This document shows, in pieces, positions 1 through 9,036 of a stretch of 64,000 nt of DNA. A program made the translations under genes and the position numbers. This stretch comes from an uncultured bacterium. Its GTDB lineage: Bacteria > Bacteroidota > Bacteroidia > Bacteroidales > Bacteroidaceae. Each line of letters begins with the position of its first letter. Position 1 is the stretch's first letter. The notes under the pieces are model-generated. The model was not told the origin of the DNA. It ran no database searches and saw only the letters and a program-made list of their open reading frames with translations. The stretch lies in contig CALZUQ010000005.1 in assembly GCA_945829425.1 (NCBI GenBank), positions 1-64,000 on the forward strand, given 5' to 3'.

Positions 1-775
1 CGCACTTTCGAGCTTCAGCGTCAGTTACGCTACAGCAAGCTGCCTTCGCAATCGGGGTTCTTCGTGATATCTAAGCATTTCACCGCTACACCACGAATTC
101 CGCCTGCTTCCCGCGCACTCAAGACTGCCAGTTCGCGCTGCAAGTCAACGGTTGAGCCGTTACATTTCACAACACGCTTAACAGACCGCCTACGCTCCCT
201 TTAAACCCAATAAATCCGGATAACGCCCGGACCTTCCGTATTACCGCGGCTGCTGGCACGGAATTAGCCGGTCCTTATTCATGCGGTACATGCAGGCCGG
301 GACACGTCCCGGCGGTTATTCCCGCATAAAAGCAGTTTACAACCCGTAGGGCCGTCGTCCTGCACGCTACTTGGCTGGTTCAGGCTCGCGCCCATTGACC
401 AATATTCCTCACTGCTGCCTCCCGTAGGAGTCTGGACCGTGTCTCAGTTCCAGTGTGGGGGACCTTCCTCTCAGAACCCCTACTGATCGATGGCTAGGTG
501 GGCCGTTACCCCGCCTACTACCTAATCAGACGCATCCCCATCCTTTACCGGAATGAACCTTTAGTCTTATATGCATGCACACAAAAGACAACATCGGGGA
601 TTAATCCGCCTTTCGGCGGGCTGAACCCGAGTAAAGGGAAGGTTGGATACGCGTTACTCACCCGTGCGCCGGTCGCCATCAAAATTAGCAAGCTAATCTT
701 ATGCTGCCCCTCGACTTGCATGTGTTAAGCCTGTAGCTAGCGTTCATCCTGAGCCAGGATCAAACTCTTCATAGT
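1..775 (-). rRNA. rrs: 16S ribosomal RNA, 5' half (cut by window edge)
   Basis: The reverse complement begins with the near-universal 16S start AGAGTTTGATCCTGGCTCAG (about 749-768) and contains the conserved ACTCCTACGGGAGGCAGCAG stretch near 415-434 and the GTGCCAGCAGCCGCGGTAA stretch near 242-260. The gene runs off the left edge, so only about the first 770 of roughly 1500 nucleotides are present. The exact mature 5' end (about 770-779) cannot be fixed by eye. The transcript points away from the arginine block and has its own promoter. Confidence 0.97.
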
Positions 776-1034
776 AAAATGTCTCTATTTGGTCTCCCTC
801 AGAAAAGGGAGGAAATGTCTGACCTGTCAGGACAATCCTTATTATATCCTTAGTACTTCTCAAATATGGTTTTCAGCCCCCTGAACGTGCAGGGGGTGAC
901 GGTAAGCTGTTTTTCCAAAGTGTGACAATATGAAGTCACACCCGCTTCTTGTACTGTTTGTCTGTTTATTGAAATCTATCAAAGAACGCTTTCTATTGAG
1001 CTTCCAGGAAACGTGAATTTCTCAGAAGCGAATG
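776..1034 (-). other. 16S rRNA leader (transcribed spacer)
   Basis: This is the stretch between the inferred promoter and the 16S 5' end. It contains no credible ORF. It holds local inverted repeats such as CCCCCTGAACGTGCAGGGGG near 880-898, as expected for a processed rRNA leader. No individual antitermination site can be assigned with confidence. Confidence 0.6.
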
Positions 1035-1065
1035 CAAAGGTACGCACTTCCTATGAAATACGCAA
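1035..1065 (-). promoter_or_regulatory. Bacteroidota-type promoter for the rRNA operon
   Basis: On the minus strand a TTG (1063-1065) is followed after 20 bases by TACCTTTG (1035-1042), matching the Bacteroidota housekeeping pattern TTTG-N19/20-TAnnTTTG. It faces the 16S gene and would give a leader of about 250 nucleotides. Confidence 0.7.
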
Positions 1066-1178
1066 GAAATTCGAAGAAAATGTATACAAAATACATATAA
1101 TTTAACAAAACTGTTGGTTATTGAAAGACAAAAGCAACATCCGTTAACATTATAGTGTATTTTTCGTCTCTTATATTG

Positions 1179-2228
1179 TCAGATATTCTCAAGTATTCTT
1201 TTCAGCACGACAGAGCATGATATTTCCCTGTTGGCAGCCTCTGGAATTACGAGAGAATTAGCAGACTCTATTACCTCGTCGGTGACTATTAGTCCCCTTC
1301 TTACAGGCAGGCAATGCATGAATTTTCCGTTGTTTGTCCACGACATGTGTTCTTCATCAATTGTCCACGACATATCCTTTGATAGAATCTTTCCATACTG
1401 TTCAGGATTAGTCACTCCAGGACATGACCAGTTCTTCGCATAGACAAAGTCTGCACCTTCCAGAGCCTTTTTCTGGTCATACTCTACAGTTGCCTTTTTT
1501 ATCTCTCCCGTCTCAGGGTCATTATACTGCAAGAATGCCGGGTCAAGTTCGTACCCATCAGGGTGTGTCACCACAAGATCCACATCAGGTGCAGCGAGCA
1601 TCCACTGTGCAAAAGAGTTTGGCACAGCCTGTGGCAATGCTCTGCAATGTGGTGCCCATGTCAATACCGCCTTCATTTTTTTATGGTTGAAGTCAAAGGC
1701 ATTGTAGTTGCCGTTAATGAATGGCAGATTATATTCTTTAGCCCATGTCTCCTCCATCGTTATAAGGTCAGCAAATGCCTGCAATGGGTGTACAGTAGCC
1801 GTTTCCATGGCGAAGACAGGTTTTCCACTATATTTCAGGAATTGGTTCAGTACTGTTTCAGCATAGTCATATTCCCTGTCAGACAGTCCTGCGAACGAGC
1901 GTACACCTATTATGTCGCAATAAGCCGCCATAACAGGTATAGCCTCAAGCAGGTGCTCAGCCTTGTCTCCGTCCATTATCACTCCCCTTTCTGTTTCGAG
2001 TTTCCATGCTCCAGCATTTACGTCAAGCACAATGACATTCATACCGAGGTTTATTGCCGCCTTCTGTGTTGACAGTCTTGTACGTAAAGAATTGTTGAAG
2101 AATATCATCATCAAGGTTTTGTTCTTTCCCAGATGCTGGTATTTAAACCTTTCTGCTTTTATCTCCAATGCCTCTTGCAGAGCTTTCTGCAAGTTTCCGA
2201 GGTCTTGTGGATTAACGAATGATTTCAT
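1179..2228 (-). CDS. argF: N-succinylornithine-type carbamoyltransferase (ArgF')
   Basis: This 349-residue transcarbamylase would transfer a carbamoyl group to an N-acylated ornithine, the Bacteroidota variant of the ornithine carbamoyltransferase step in arginine synthesis. The carbamoyl-phosphate motif reads SLRTR (residues 47-51) and the C-terminal catalytic segment reads FMHCLPVRRG. From memory, the Bacteroides fragilis N-succinylornithine enzyme has a specificity-setting proline at residue 90 in DGDKPEH, where N-acetylornithine enzymes have glutamate. Here the equivalent residue is alanine (DGDKAEH, Ala90). The protein is about 30 residues longer than I recall for the B. fragilis enzyme, with an apparent insertion around residues 160-180. 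It is the last gene of the arginine/proline block, 15 bases after proA, so probably cotranscribed. Confidence 0.9.
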   Translation of the reverse strand: MKSFVNPQDLGNLQKALQEALEIKAERFKYQHLGKNKTLMMIFFNNSLRTRLSTQKAAINLGMNVIVLDVNAGAWKLETERGVIMDGDKAEHLLEAIPVMAAYCDIIGVRSFAGLSDREYDYAETVLNQFLKYSGKPVFAMETATVHPLQAFADLITMEETWAKEYNLPFINGNYNAFDFNHKKMKAVLTWAPHCRALPQAVPNSFAQWMLAAPDVDLVVTHPDGYELDPAFLQYNDPETGEIKKATVEYDQKKALEGADFVYAKNWSCPGVTNPEQYGKILSKDMSWTIDEEHMSWTNNGKFMHCLPVRRGLIVTDEVIESANSLVIPEAANREISCSVVLKRILENI

Positions 2229-2243
2229 ATCTAAAAAACTTTT

Positions 2244-3473
2244 TTATTGTCTTATCTGTCCTTCTCCGTTTATGAGCCATTTGTATGTCGTCATCTCTTC
2301 CAGCCCCATCGGTCCCCTTGGTCCGAGTTTCTGTGTTGAGATACCTATTTCAGCCCCCAGTCCGAACTGTGCTCCATCGGTGAATGATGTCGGAGCATTG
2401 ACATACACACATGCTGCATCGACATTTTTCTGGAATTTCTCGGCAGTCTCCTTATTCTCTGTTATTATAGCTTCAGAATGTCCCGAACTATATTTCCTTA
2501 TATGCTCCAGAGCTTCTTCGAGTGAGTCAACTGTTTTCACGCTAAGTTTATAGTCCATCCATTCCATGCCGTAAACGGTATCGTCGTCGTCATCACACAA
2601 TGTAGCGACATTGAGATAAGCAGCAGCTCTTGAGTCGGCATAAGGTTCTACAATTCCCATCATAGGCGAAGTCAGTTCCTTTAGATCGTTTAGCCTGCTG
2701 CTATGAATAATGAGGCAATCTAATGCATTGCAAACAGACACCCTTCTTGTCTTCGCATTGTTTATGATGTTCTTCCCTTTTTCTAGGTCTCCGTCTTTAT
2801 CGAAATATGTATGCACAACTCCTGCCCCGGTCTCAATCACCGGCACTCTGGCATTATTCCTAACAAACTCTATCAGTCTTTTTCCTCCTCTTGGAATACA
2901 TACGTCAATATAGCCTACAGCATTAAGCATCTCCGCCGTAGCCTCATGAGTTGCCGGTAGCAGTGCTACGACATCCGGACATATACCGTTTTCTACGAGT
3001 ACCCTTTTTATCAGTTTTACTATAGCGTTGTTAGAACACTCCGCATCATGTCCTCCCTTCAGCACACATGCGTTTCCAGATTTAAAACAAAGAGCGAAGA
3101 CGTCGAAAGACACATTTGGCCTCGCCTCATATATCACCCCTATGACTCCGAAAGGCACAGAGACGCGTCTGATATGTAGTCCGTTTTGCAACGTTCTCTC
3201 ATTTGTCACCCTCCCTAACGGTGACGGCAGTTCTGCCACATGCCTCATGTCGTCAGCTATGTCCTCCAGTCTTGTCTCTGTCATTTGCAGCCTGTCGTAG
3301 AGCGGGTTTTCCCTATCCATCCTTTCGAGGTCTTTCCTGTTCTCTCCGAGCAGATATTCTTTCTCCCTTACAATGCTATCCGCAAGTATCTTCAACACCT
3401 CGTTTTTCCTTTCATCAGAGAGAATAGCGAGAGAACAACTTGCCACTTTCGTATCAGAAAAAATCTTTTTCAT
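2244..3473 (-). CDS. proA: Gamma-glutamyl phosphate reductase
   Basis: The 409-residue protein reduces gamma-glutamyl phosphate with NADPH to glutamate semialdehyde, the second step of proline synthesis. It has the aldehyde-dehydrogenase-like fold signatures of ProA: YEARPNVSFD (115-124), PRGGKRLI (194-201) and the catalytic cysteine in RRVSVCNALD (Cys248). Its length is typical of the family. It sits 24 bases downstream of proB and 15 bases upstream of argF on the same strand, giving a proB-proA-argF run. Confidence 0.95.
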   Translation of the reverse strand: MKKIFSDTKVASCSLAILSDERKNEVLKILADSIVREKEYLLGENRKDLERMDRENPLYDRLQMTETRLEDIADDMRHVAELPSPLGRVTNERTLQNGLHIRRVSVPFGVIGVIYEARPNVSFDVFALCFKSGNACVLKGGHDAECSNNAIVKLIKRVLVENGICPDVVALLPATHEATAEMLNAVGYIDVCIPRGGKRLIEFVRNNARVPVIETGAGVVHTYFDKDGDLEKGKNIINNAKTRRVSVCNALDCLIIHSSRLNDLKELTSPMMGIVEPYADSRAAAYLNVATLCDDDDDTVYGMEWMDYKLSVKTVDSLEEALEHIRKYSSGHSEAIITENKETAEKFQKNVDAACVYVNAPTSFTDGAQFGLGAEIGISTQKLGPRGPMGLEEMTTYKWLINGEGQIRQ

Positions 3474-3497
3474 CCTAAAAAACTATTGATCGTGTAT

Positions 3498-4268
3498 TCA
3501 TTTCTTCGGTAAAAACTCCGTATGTATAGTCTCGGCAGGTTTTGTCAGCAGTTCCGGCAAGATATTGTCGCGCTTTCCGTTTGCTATGATTACCTTTATG
3601 CCACAGTCAGCAACCGTCCTTGCAGTGTTGTATTTTGATACCATTCCCCCTCTACCAGCCGAGCTTTTCTTGGCGCATATATATTTCTCCAAAGACTCGC
3701 CCGGAGCCACAGTCCTTATCACACAGCTTCCCTTCTCTTCCGGATTGCCATTGTATATTCCGTCAATATTCGAGAGTAGCACAAGCGTCTTTGCATCAAG
3801 CATTCTTGCTATAAGCCCAGACAGTTCATCGTTATCCGTGAACATCAGTTCCGTAACACATACCGTGTCGTTCTCATTCACCACCGGCACGACCCCATTG
3901 TCGAGCATCACTTCCATGCACGCCTTCTGGTTGTCATACTGCTCCCCTTTCTGGAAGTTCTCCTTCATGGTGAGCACCTGCCCCATGTGAATGCCATGCT
4001 CTCTGAACAAATCATAATAAAGGTTTACGAGTTTCACCTGTCCTATTGCTGAGAACAACTGTCTCTGCTCAACAGAGTCAAGCTCATACTCCACCTTCAT
4101 TTCGCTTCTTCCACAAGCCACTGCTCCTGATGATACGAGTATCACCTCATATCTATGCTCCTTCAGCCATGCTATCTGGTCTACTATCGCCGAGAGCCTT
4201 GTTATGTCGAGTTTTCCTTTTTTGGTAGTAATCACATTAGACCCCACCTTGACAACTATTCTTTCCAC
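3498..4268 (-). CDS. proB: Glutamate 5-kinase, short form without PUA domain
   Basis: ProB phosphorylates glutamate as the first step of proline synthesis. The protein shows the amino-acid-kinase signatures VVKVGSNVIT (5-14) and LVSSGAVACGR (44-54), and the late VSKYNTARTVADCGI segment. At 256 residues it lacks the C-terminal PUA domain of the E. coli enzyme (about 367 residues), which is common in this phylum. The start used is a GTG (4266-4268); no in-frame ATG precedes it closely. The AT-rich word found repeatedly in this window (4267-4286) overlaps this start codon, so the leader of proB contains that element. A 164-base gap separates it from proC. Confidence 0.93.
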   Translation of the reverse strand: MERIVVKVGSNVITTKKGKLDITRLSAIVDQIAWLKEHRYEVILVSSGAVACGRSEMKVEYELDSVEQRQLFSAIGQVKLVNLYYDLFREHGIHMGQVLTMKENFQKGEQYDNQKACMEVMLDNGVVPVVNENDTVCVTELMFTDNDELSGLIARMLDAKTLVLLSNIDGIYNGNPEEKGSCVIRTVAPGESLEKYICAKKSSAGRGGMVSKYNTARTVADCGIKVIIANGKRDNILPELLTKPAETIHTEFLPKK

Positions 4269-4286
4269 CTTATTATATATATATGG
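4267..4286. repeat. ACCTTATTATATATA element, copy 1
   Basis: The plus strand reads ACCTTATTATATATATATGG. It overlaps the GTG start of proB, so on the proB-sense strand it reads TATATATAATAAGGT ending inside the start codon. It belongs to a family of about 11 copies in the window. Confidence 0.7.
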
Positions 4287-4313
4287 TGAGTTACCCTTAT
4301 TACTTCCCTACGG

Positions 4314-4421
4314 TCAGTTTGTCCTGAGTAAGATTCTCCGAATCAAATTATAGTATCGTTTCACATGCTTTTCCGCTGTCCTGACACCTTTCAAAGTCTC
4401 CCCAATCGCCAATACTGCCAT
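4314..4421 (-). CDS. Possible 35-residue basic peptide between proC and proB
   Basis: An ATG at 4421 opens a 35-codon frame ending in TGA at 4314-4316, in the proC-proB spacer and on the operon strand. The predicted peptide is basic, ending RRILLRTN. I recognise no family. It could be a leader-type ORF, a remnant of a lost gene or chance. The only support is its position and same-strand orientation. Confidence 0.2.
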   Translation of the reverse strand: MAVLAIGETLKGVRTAEKHVKRYYNLIRRILLRTN

Positions 4422-4432
4422 TCCTGAAGAGT

Positions 4433-5230
4433 TTATCTCTTCATTCCCGCCTTCAGACACCTTATCACGGCAGAAGAGAATGCCGCATGGTCAAGTTCGT
4501 TAAGCCCCTTTATCGTCACCCCTCCAGGTGTTGTCACCTTGTCGATAGCCGCTTCAGGATGCAATCCAGTCTCTTCGAGGAGAGTCACCGCTCCTTTCAT
4601 CGTCTGTAAGGCAATGTCCTTTGCATCTGCAGGATAGAAGCCCATTTCCACTCCCCCTTCCATCATCGCCCTAATAAATCTCATGACGTATGCAATGCCG
4701 CATCCCGCCATCATCATTCCTGGCGATATCAGCCTTTCCTCACATACCATGACCTTTCCTGCGAGCGAGAACAGCCTCTCCACTTTTTCCGTTGCTTCAC
4801 GGTCTTCCTTTTCCGCCGGCGCAATGAATGTCATACTCTCACCGTATTCTGCAGCGATGTTTGGCATGCAATAGAACGTCCTTGCGCCATCATTTCCGAG
4901 AGCCAGACGCAGGTCGGCATTTGAAACATTCGCTGCCACAGACGCTATTATCTGTTTTCCGAAGTCTATCACGGGTGCTATCTCCTTAGCCACCTCACCA
5001 ATCAGCCAAGGCTTTACCGCGAGTACAATAATGTCAGCACCTTTTACAGCCACCTTATTGTCAGTTACAGTTTCTACTCCCTCACATTCCATGGCAATCC
5101 TCTCCAGAGTTCTCTTCGTGTGCGCTGTCACCGTAAGGATATTCTCCCCGTCAATCTTAGCAAATTGCTTTGCCCAACCTTTCACGAGTGCTCCCCCCAT
5201 GTTTCCTGCTCCAATAAGCGCAACCTTCAT
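4433..5230 (-). CDS. proC: Pyrroline-5-carboxylate reductase
   Basis: ProC reduces pyrroline-5-carboxylate to proline with NAD(P)H. The N-terminus MKVALIGAGNMGGALVKGW carries the Rossmann GxGxMG motif, and the C-terminal TPGGVTIKGL segment is the family signature. A longer frame upstream exists, but the start at 5230 is preferred because it begins directly with the nucleotide-binding motif and its ATG overlaps the argD stop codon as ATGA (5227-5230), indicating translational coupling. The result is a normal 265-residue protein. All three proline genes lie inside the arginine block. Confidence 0.94.
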   Translation of the reverse strand: MKVALIGAGNMGGALVKGWAKQFAKIDGENILTVTAHTKRTLERIAMECEGVETVTDNKVAVKGADIIVLAVKPWLIGEVAKEIAPVIDFGKQIIASVAANVSNADLRLALGNDGARTFYCMPNIAAEYGESMTFIAPAEKEDREATEKVERLFSLAGKVMVCEERLISPGMMMAGCGIAYVMRFIRAMMEGGVEMGFYPADAKDIALQTMKGAVTLLEETGLHPEAAIDKVTTPGGVTIKGLNELDHAAFSSAVIRCLKAGMKR

Positions 5231-6375
5231 CGCATCACCTCCTTCAGTCTCAACATGAAATCGTCCGCCTCGCTGCGTGTCAGGCATAATGGCGGCAACA
5301 GTCGCAGCACATTTGTTCCAGAACATCCAGTAAAGCAATGCATTTCCTTTACCAGCCGTGTTCTCGGTTCCTTATATGGTATGTCCAGTTCTATGCCTAT
5401 CATCAGTCCCCTTCCCCTGACATCAACGATATGTCTGTTCTCCTCCTTCATTTCGTTCAGTCTTGCTATGAGGTATTCACCTACGATGCGTGCATTCTCT
5501 ATAAGGTTCTCGTCCTCGATGATATCCAATACCGCGAGAGCCCCGGCACAAGCCAGATGGTTTCCACCAAATGTTGTCCCCAACTGTCCGTATACCGGCT
5601 TATATTTCGGCGAAATAAGCACTCCGCCCATAGGGAATCCGTTGCATATACCTTTTGCCACGGTCACCATATCTGGTGCCTGACTCATATCGTCCATGAG
5701 CCACTGGTGTGCGAAGAACTTTCCGGAACGTCCGTATCCACACTGTATTTCGTCACATATCAATGCCGTATCATATTTCGTACACAGTTCACGCAGTGCG
5801 GCATAAAACTCCTTGCTTACCATCCTTATGCCTCCTACCCCCTGTATACATTCTATCATCACGGCACATACATCCCCCTTTGCGAGTTCCTCTTCCCAGG
5901 GCTTTATGTCGTTGATAGGCAGGTATGTCACATGTCCGTTGTCATTTACCGGAGCAATGATTTTGGGGTTCTGCGTAGCCTCCACCGCAAGCGAGGTACG
6001 TCCATGGAAAGCTTTTTCAAGCGTCAGAATGCGTGTCCTTCCGTTTGTGAAGCTTGCAAGTTTCAGTGCATTCTCGTTAGCCTCTGCTCCAGAGTTTATC
6101 AAGAACAGCTGATAGTCCTCATATCCAGACACCTCGCCAAGCCTTTTCGCGAGACGCTTCTGCAAAGGGTTCTGCACCGAATTGGAATAGAATCCCAGTT
6201 TTTCGAGCTGGCACGTCATTGCCTCGACATATCTCTTATGGCAATGTCCAACGGATATTACTGCATGTCCACCATAAAGGTCCAGATATTCCTGTCCTTT
6301 ATCGTCCCATACCTTACATCCTTTTCCACGCTCTATCGTAATATCGAACAACGGATATACATCAAACAGTTTCAT
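5227..6375 (-). CDS. argD: Acylornithine aminotransferase
   Basis: This class III PLP-dependent aminotransferase (382 residues) converts N-acylglutamate semialdehyde to N-acylornithine. The PLP lysine is Lys241 in TVAKGICNGFPMGG, and the ring-binding aspartate lies in CDEIQCGYGRSGKF (208-220). The GAEANENALKLA segment (97-108) is the phosphate-binding loop. In Bacteroidota the acyl group is probably succinyl, judging from the argF type here. It is translationally coupled to proC by a 4-base overlap and follows argC after 73 bases. Confidence 0.93.
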   Translation of the reverse strand: MKLFDVYPLFDITIERGKGCKVWDDKGQEYLDLYGGHAVISVGHCHKRYVEAMTCQLEKLGFYSNSVQNPLQKRLAKRLGEVSGYEDYQLFLINSGAEANENALKLASFTNGRTRILTLEKAFHGRTSLAVEATQNPKIIAPVNDNGHVTYLPINDIKPWEEELAKGDVCAVMIECIQGVGGIRMVSKEFYAALRELCTKYDTALICDEIQCGYGRSGKFFAHQWLMDDMSQAPDMVTVAKGICNGFPMGGVLISPKYKPVYGQLGTTFGGNHLACAGALAVLDIIEDENLIENARIVGEYLIARLNEMKEENRHIVDVRGRGLMIGIELDIPYKEPRTRLVKEMHCFTGCSGTNVLRLLPPLCLTRSEADDFMLRLKEVMR

Positions 6376-6448
6376 CTTACTATAATATTTTTACTTCAGG
6401 TGTGACGCTTTATCTTTTCCACCCGTCTTCATTTTATTTTTACCAACA

Positions 6449-7471
6449 TCAGAATGCACTTGCTTTCAGTGCCAGTCCTGCACGCTCGTCGATGCCGAAC
6501 ATTATGTTCATATTCTGGACAGCCTGTCCTACAGCCCCTTTCAGCAGATTGTCTATCACAGATGTCACCACCACCTTACGTCCGAAGGTCTCTACGTGTA
6601 CAATGGCTTTGTTAGTGTTGACCACCTGTTTCAAATCCGGTGCTTTGTCAGAATAGTGTGTGAATGCCGCATTGCGATAGAAGTCTTTGTAAAGAGCCAC
6701 CACCTCTTCAGCGTCAGCCACCTTGTCCAAGGTTATCACCTCAGTACAGAATATTCCCCTTGCAAAGTCTCCTCTGTACGGTATAAAGTCAACCGTTATC
6801 TCATTCTCGGAAACGTCAAATCCATCGTCCAGCGTGTCAGCCACCTTAGGAGCCTCTTCGGGCCTCAGTTCATTGAGTGTCTGGCATATCTCATGGAGAT
6901 GCTGATGTGTGAAGAGTTTATATACGGAGAAATTGTTGTTACGCCACGAGAAATGCGTTGTAGCTCCCGGTTTCTGTCCTGCACCTGTTGATCCCGTTAC
7001 AGCATTTACGCTGATGTCGTGTGTGAGCATCCCCGCCTTAGCGAGTGGCAGGAGTCCTAACTGGACACATGTCGCGAAACATCCTGGGTTGGCAAGGTGC
7101 CGGCATCCCTCCGTCTCTCTGCGGTGTATCTCCGGCAGTCCATAGACATAGTCGTGGCTGCCCTTTATCCTGAAGTCCTGTGCCAGGTCTATTATCCTTA
7201 CGTTCTCAGGTATGTCGTGCTCTTTCAGGAATGCCTCGCTTTTACCGTGTCCGAAGCAGAAGAACACCACATCGACCTCGTCAAAAGGCATCTCAGCCGA
7301 GAACGTCATCTCGGTTTCCCCCAACAGTCCTTCATGAACATCAGAGACCTTGTTTCCTGCGTTCGACTCACTGTTGGCAAAGACGATTTCAGCCTCGGGA
7401 TGGTTTATCAGCAGACGTATCAGCTCTCCTCCTGTATATCCCGCAGCACCTAATATTCCGACTTTAATCAT
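6449..7471 (-). CDS. argC: N-acyl-gamma-glutamyl-phosphate reductase
   Basis: ArgC (340 residues) reduces N-acylglutamyl phosphate to the semialdehyde. It has the Rossmann motif GILGAAGYTGGELIR (5-19) and the active-site signature LANPGCFAT with Cys131; HGKSEA (75-80) and the GSTGAGQKPG turn also fit. A tRNA-Pro gene lies 124 bases upstream of its start, so argC is separated from argG by an RNA gene on the same strand. Confidence 0.94.
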   Translation of the reverse strand: MIKVGILGAAGYTGGELIRLLINHPEAEIVFANSESNAGNKVSDVHEGLLGETEMTFSAEMPFDEVDVVFFCFGHGKSEAFLKEHDIPENVRIIDLAQDFRIKGSHDYVYGLPEIHRRETEGCRHLANPGCFATCVQLGLLPLAKAGMLTHDISVNAVTGSTGAGQKPGATTHFSWRNNNFSVYKLFTHQHLHEICQTLNELRPEEAPKVADTLDDGFDVSENEITVDFIPYRGDFARGIFCTEVITLDKVADAEEVVALYKDFYRNAAFTHYSDKAPDLKQVVNTNKAIVHVETFGRKVVVTSVIDNLLKGAVGQAVQNMNIMFGIDERAGLALKASAF

Positions 7472-7594
7472 TATCGTTGTTTTTTAGAAAAAGGGCATAT
7501 GCCCCACTACTGTCAATATACCTAAAAATGCTTGGCACAGAAAAAGACACGCTCTCTCCCGTATACCAAGCATTTTGCCATATCTCACAAACAG

Positions 7595-7668
7595 TCGGGG
7601 TGACCAGACTCGAACTGGCGACCACACGCCCCCCAGACGCGTACGCTAACCAACTGCGCCACACCCCG
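7595..7668 (-). tRNA. tRNA-Pro (anticodon GGG)
   Basis: The minus strand folds into a complete cloverleaf. The acceptor pairs CGGGGTG with CACCCCG, the D-arm is GCGC/GCGT, the anticodon stem is CGCGT/GCGTG with loop CTGGGGG (anticodon GGG), and the T-arm is GCCAG-TTCGAGT-CTGGT. C1-G72 and discriminator A are typical for proline tRNA. No CCA is encoded. It lies between argG and argC inside the arginine/proline block, on the same strand. Confidence 0.93.
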
Positions 7669-7766
7669 TACTGTTATAGCAGGTCTGTTTCCTCCTGCCA
7701 ATATTTTTTATGAAGGAAGCCCTATCCTTCCACCTTACATAGTGAAAGTCGAAGAGCGTCCGATTT

Positions 7767-8972
7767 TTATCTTTCCTCGTCAGGATGAGCGAGGTAATAT
7801 GCTCTCAAGGCTGTCGACGACACCTTTATAAAGCCCTTGGCATCTTCCGACGACCATGCCTTTGCCGTTTCTCCATACTCTCCGAGCTTGTTCTTCACCA
7901 AGTCGTTTGGTGAGTCCACTCCTATTGTCTGGAAACATAGCGGGCGAAGCTCAAGAGTCACCGTTCCCGTCACGTTACGCTGTGAAGATGTCAGCATAGC
8001 CTCGATGTCAGGCATCACCGGCTCCAGATACTGTGACTCGTGGAGGAACATGCCATACCAGTTTGCCACCTGGTCTTTCCAGTACTGCTGCCATTTCGAC
8101 AACGTATATTTCTCAAGGAAGCGGTGAGCGCCGATTATGAGCATCGGGGCGGCAGCCTCAAATCCTACCCTACCCTTTATGCCTATTATGGTGTCTCCCA
8201 CATGGCAGTCGCGCCCTATTCCGTAGGCTGCTCCTATTTCCTCAACAGCCTGTATTGCCTTTATCTTGTCTTCGTAAGCCACACCGTTTACAGAGCACAG
8301 CTCACCTTTCTCAAATCCCAACGTCAAGGTTTCCGGACCTTCTTTTGTCACGTGTTTGAGATATGCCGATTCCGGCAATCCCTGTGTCGAGTCGAGTATC
8401 TCTCCGCCACATATCGACGTACCCCATATTCCCACGTTGTATGAATATTTCAGTTTTGTGAAGTCAGCGAAATATCCGTTGGCGTTGAGGTAGTCCACCT
8501 CCTCCTGTCGCGAGAGGTTACGGTCGCGTGTCAGTGTGATAATCTCCACTCCCGGAGCCATGACGAGGAACGTCATGTCAAAGCGTATCTGGTCGTTGCC
8601 GGCTCCTGTCGAGCCATGTGCTATGGCATCGGCACCTATCTCCTTTGCATAGCGTGCTATGGCGAGAGCCTGGAAGATACGCTCCGAGGAGACAGATATC
8701 GGATAGCAGTTGTTACGCAGCACGTTTCCGTAAACCATGTACTTCAGCGATTTCTCGTAGTATTCCTTGGTGACATCGAGAGTGACGTACTTCACCGCTC
8801 CGAGTTTGTATGCGTTCTCCTCATTCTGTTTCAGCTGCTCTGCCGAGAAGCCTCCGGTGTTGGCACATGCGGCATAGACCTCATATCCCATCTCTTTCGT
8901 GAGATACATCACGTTGTATGAAGTGTCCAAGCCTCCACTGAATGCCACTACAACCTTCTTTTTCTTTTCCAT
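7767..8972 (-). CDS. argG: Argininosuccinate synthase
   Basis: ArgG joins citrulline and aspartate using ATP. The N-terminal PP-loop ATP motif is AFSGGLDTSYN (10-20), followed by the family segments HGSTGAGNDQIRFD (about 118-131) and IGRDCHVGDTIIGIKGR. Its 401 residues match the family. In this cluster argG comes early, after argR and the GNAT gene, and before the tRNA and argC. No argH or argB is present in the window. Confidence 0.95.
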   Translation of the reverse strand: MEKKKKVVVAFSGGLDTSYNVMYLTKEMGYEVYAACANTGGFSAEQLKQNEENAYKLGAVKYVTLDVTKEYYEKSLKYMVYGNVLRNNCYPISVSSERIFQALAIARYAKEIGADAIAHGSTGAGNDQIRFDMTFLVMAPGVEIITLTRDRNLSRQEEVDYLNANGYFADFTKLKYSYNVGIWGTSICGGEILDSTQGLPESAYLKHVTKEGPETLTLGFEKGELCSVNGVAYEDKIKAIQAVEEIGAAYGIGRDCHVGDTIIGIKGRVGFEAAAPMLIIGAHRFLEKYTLSKWQQYWKDQVANWYGMFLHESQYLEPVMPDIEAMLTSSQRNVTGTVTLELRPLCFQTIGVDSPNDLVKNKLGEYGETAKAWSSEDAKGFIKVSSTALRAYYLAHPDEER

Positions 8973-9036
8973 CAGAATATCTGTTTCTTCTTTTTTTCTT
9001 TCTGTTCTTTTCTCCTCCTGTCGTCTCCGCCTTACC

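Noticed and set aside
498..728. 76-codon frame inside the 16S gene
   Set aside because: It lies wholly in rRNA sequence.
5231..5338. Longer start for proC
   Set aside because: The extra 36 residues overlap argD and lack family similarity; the ATGA overlap gives a better start.
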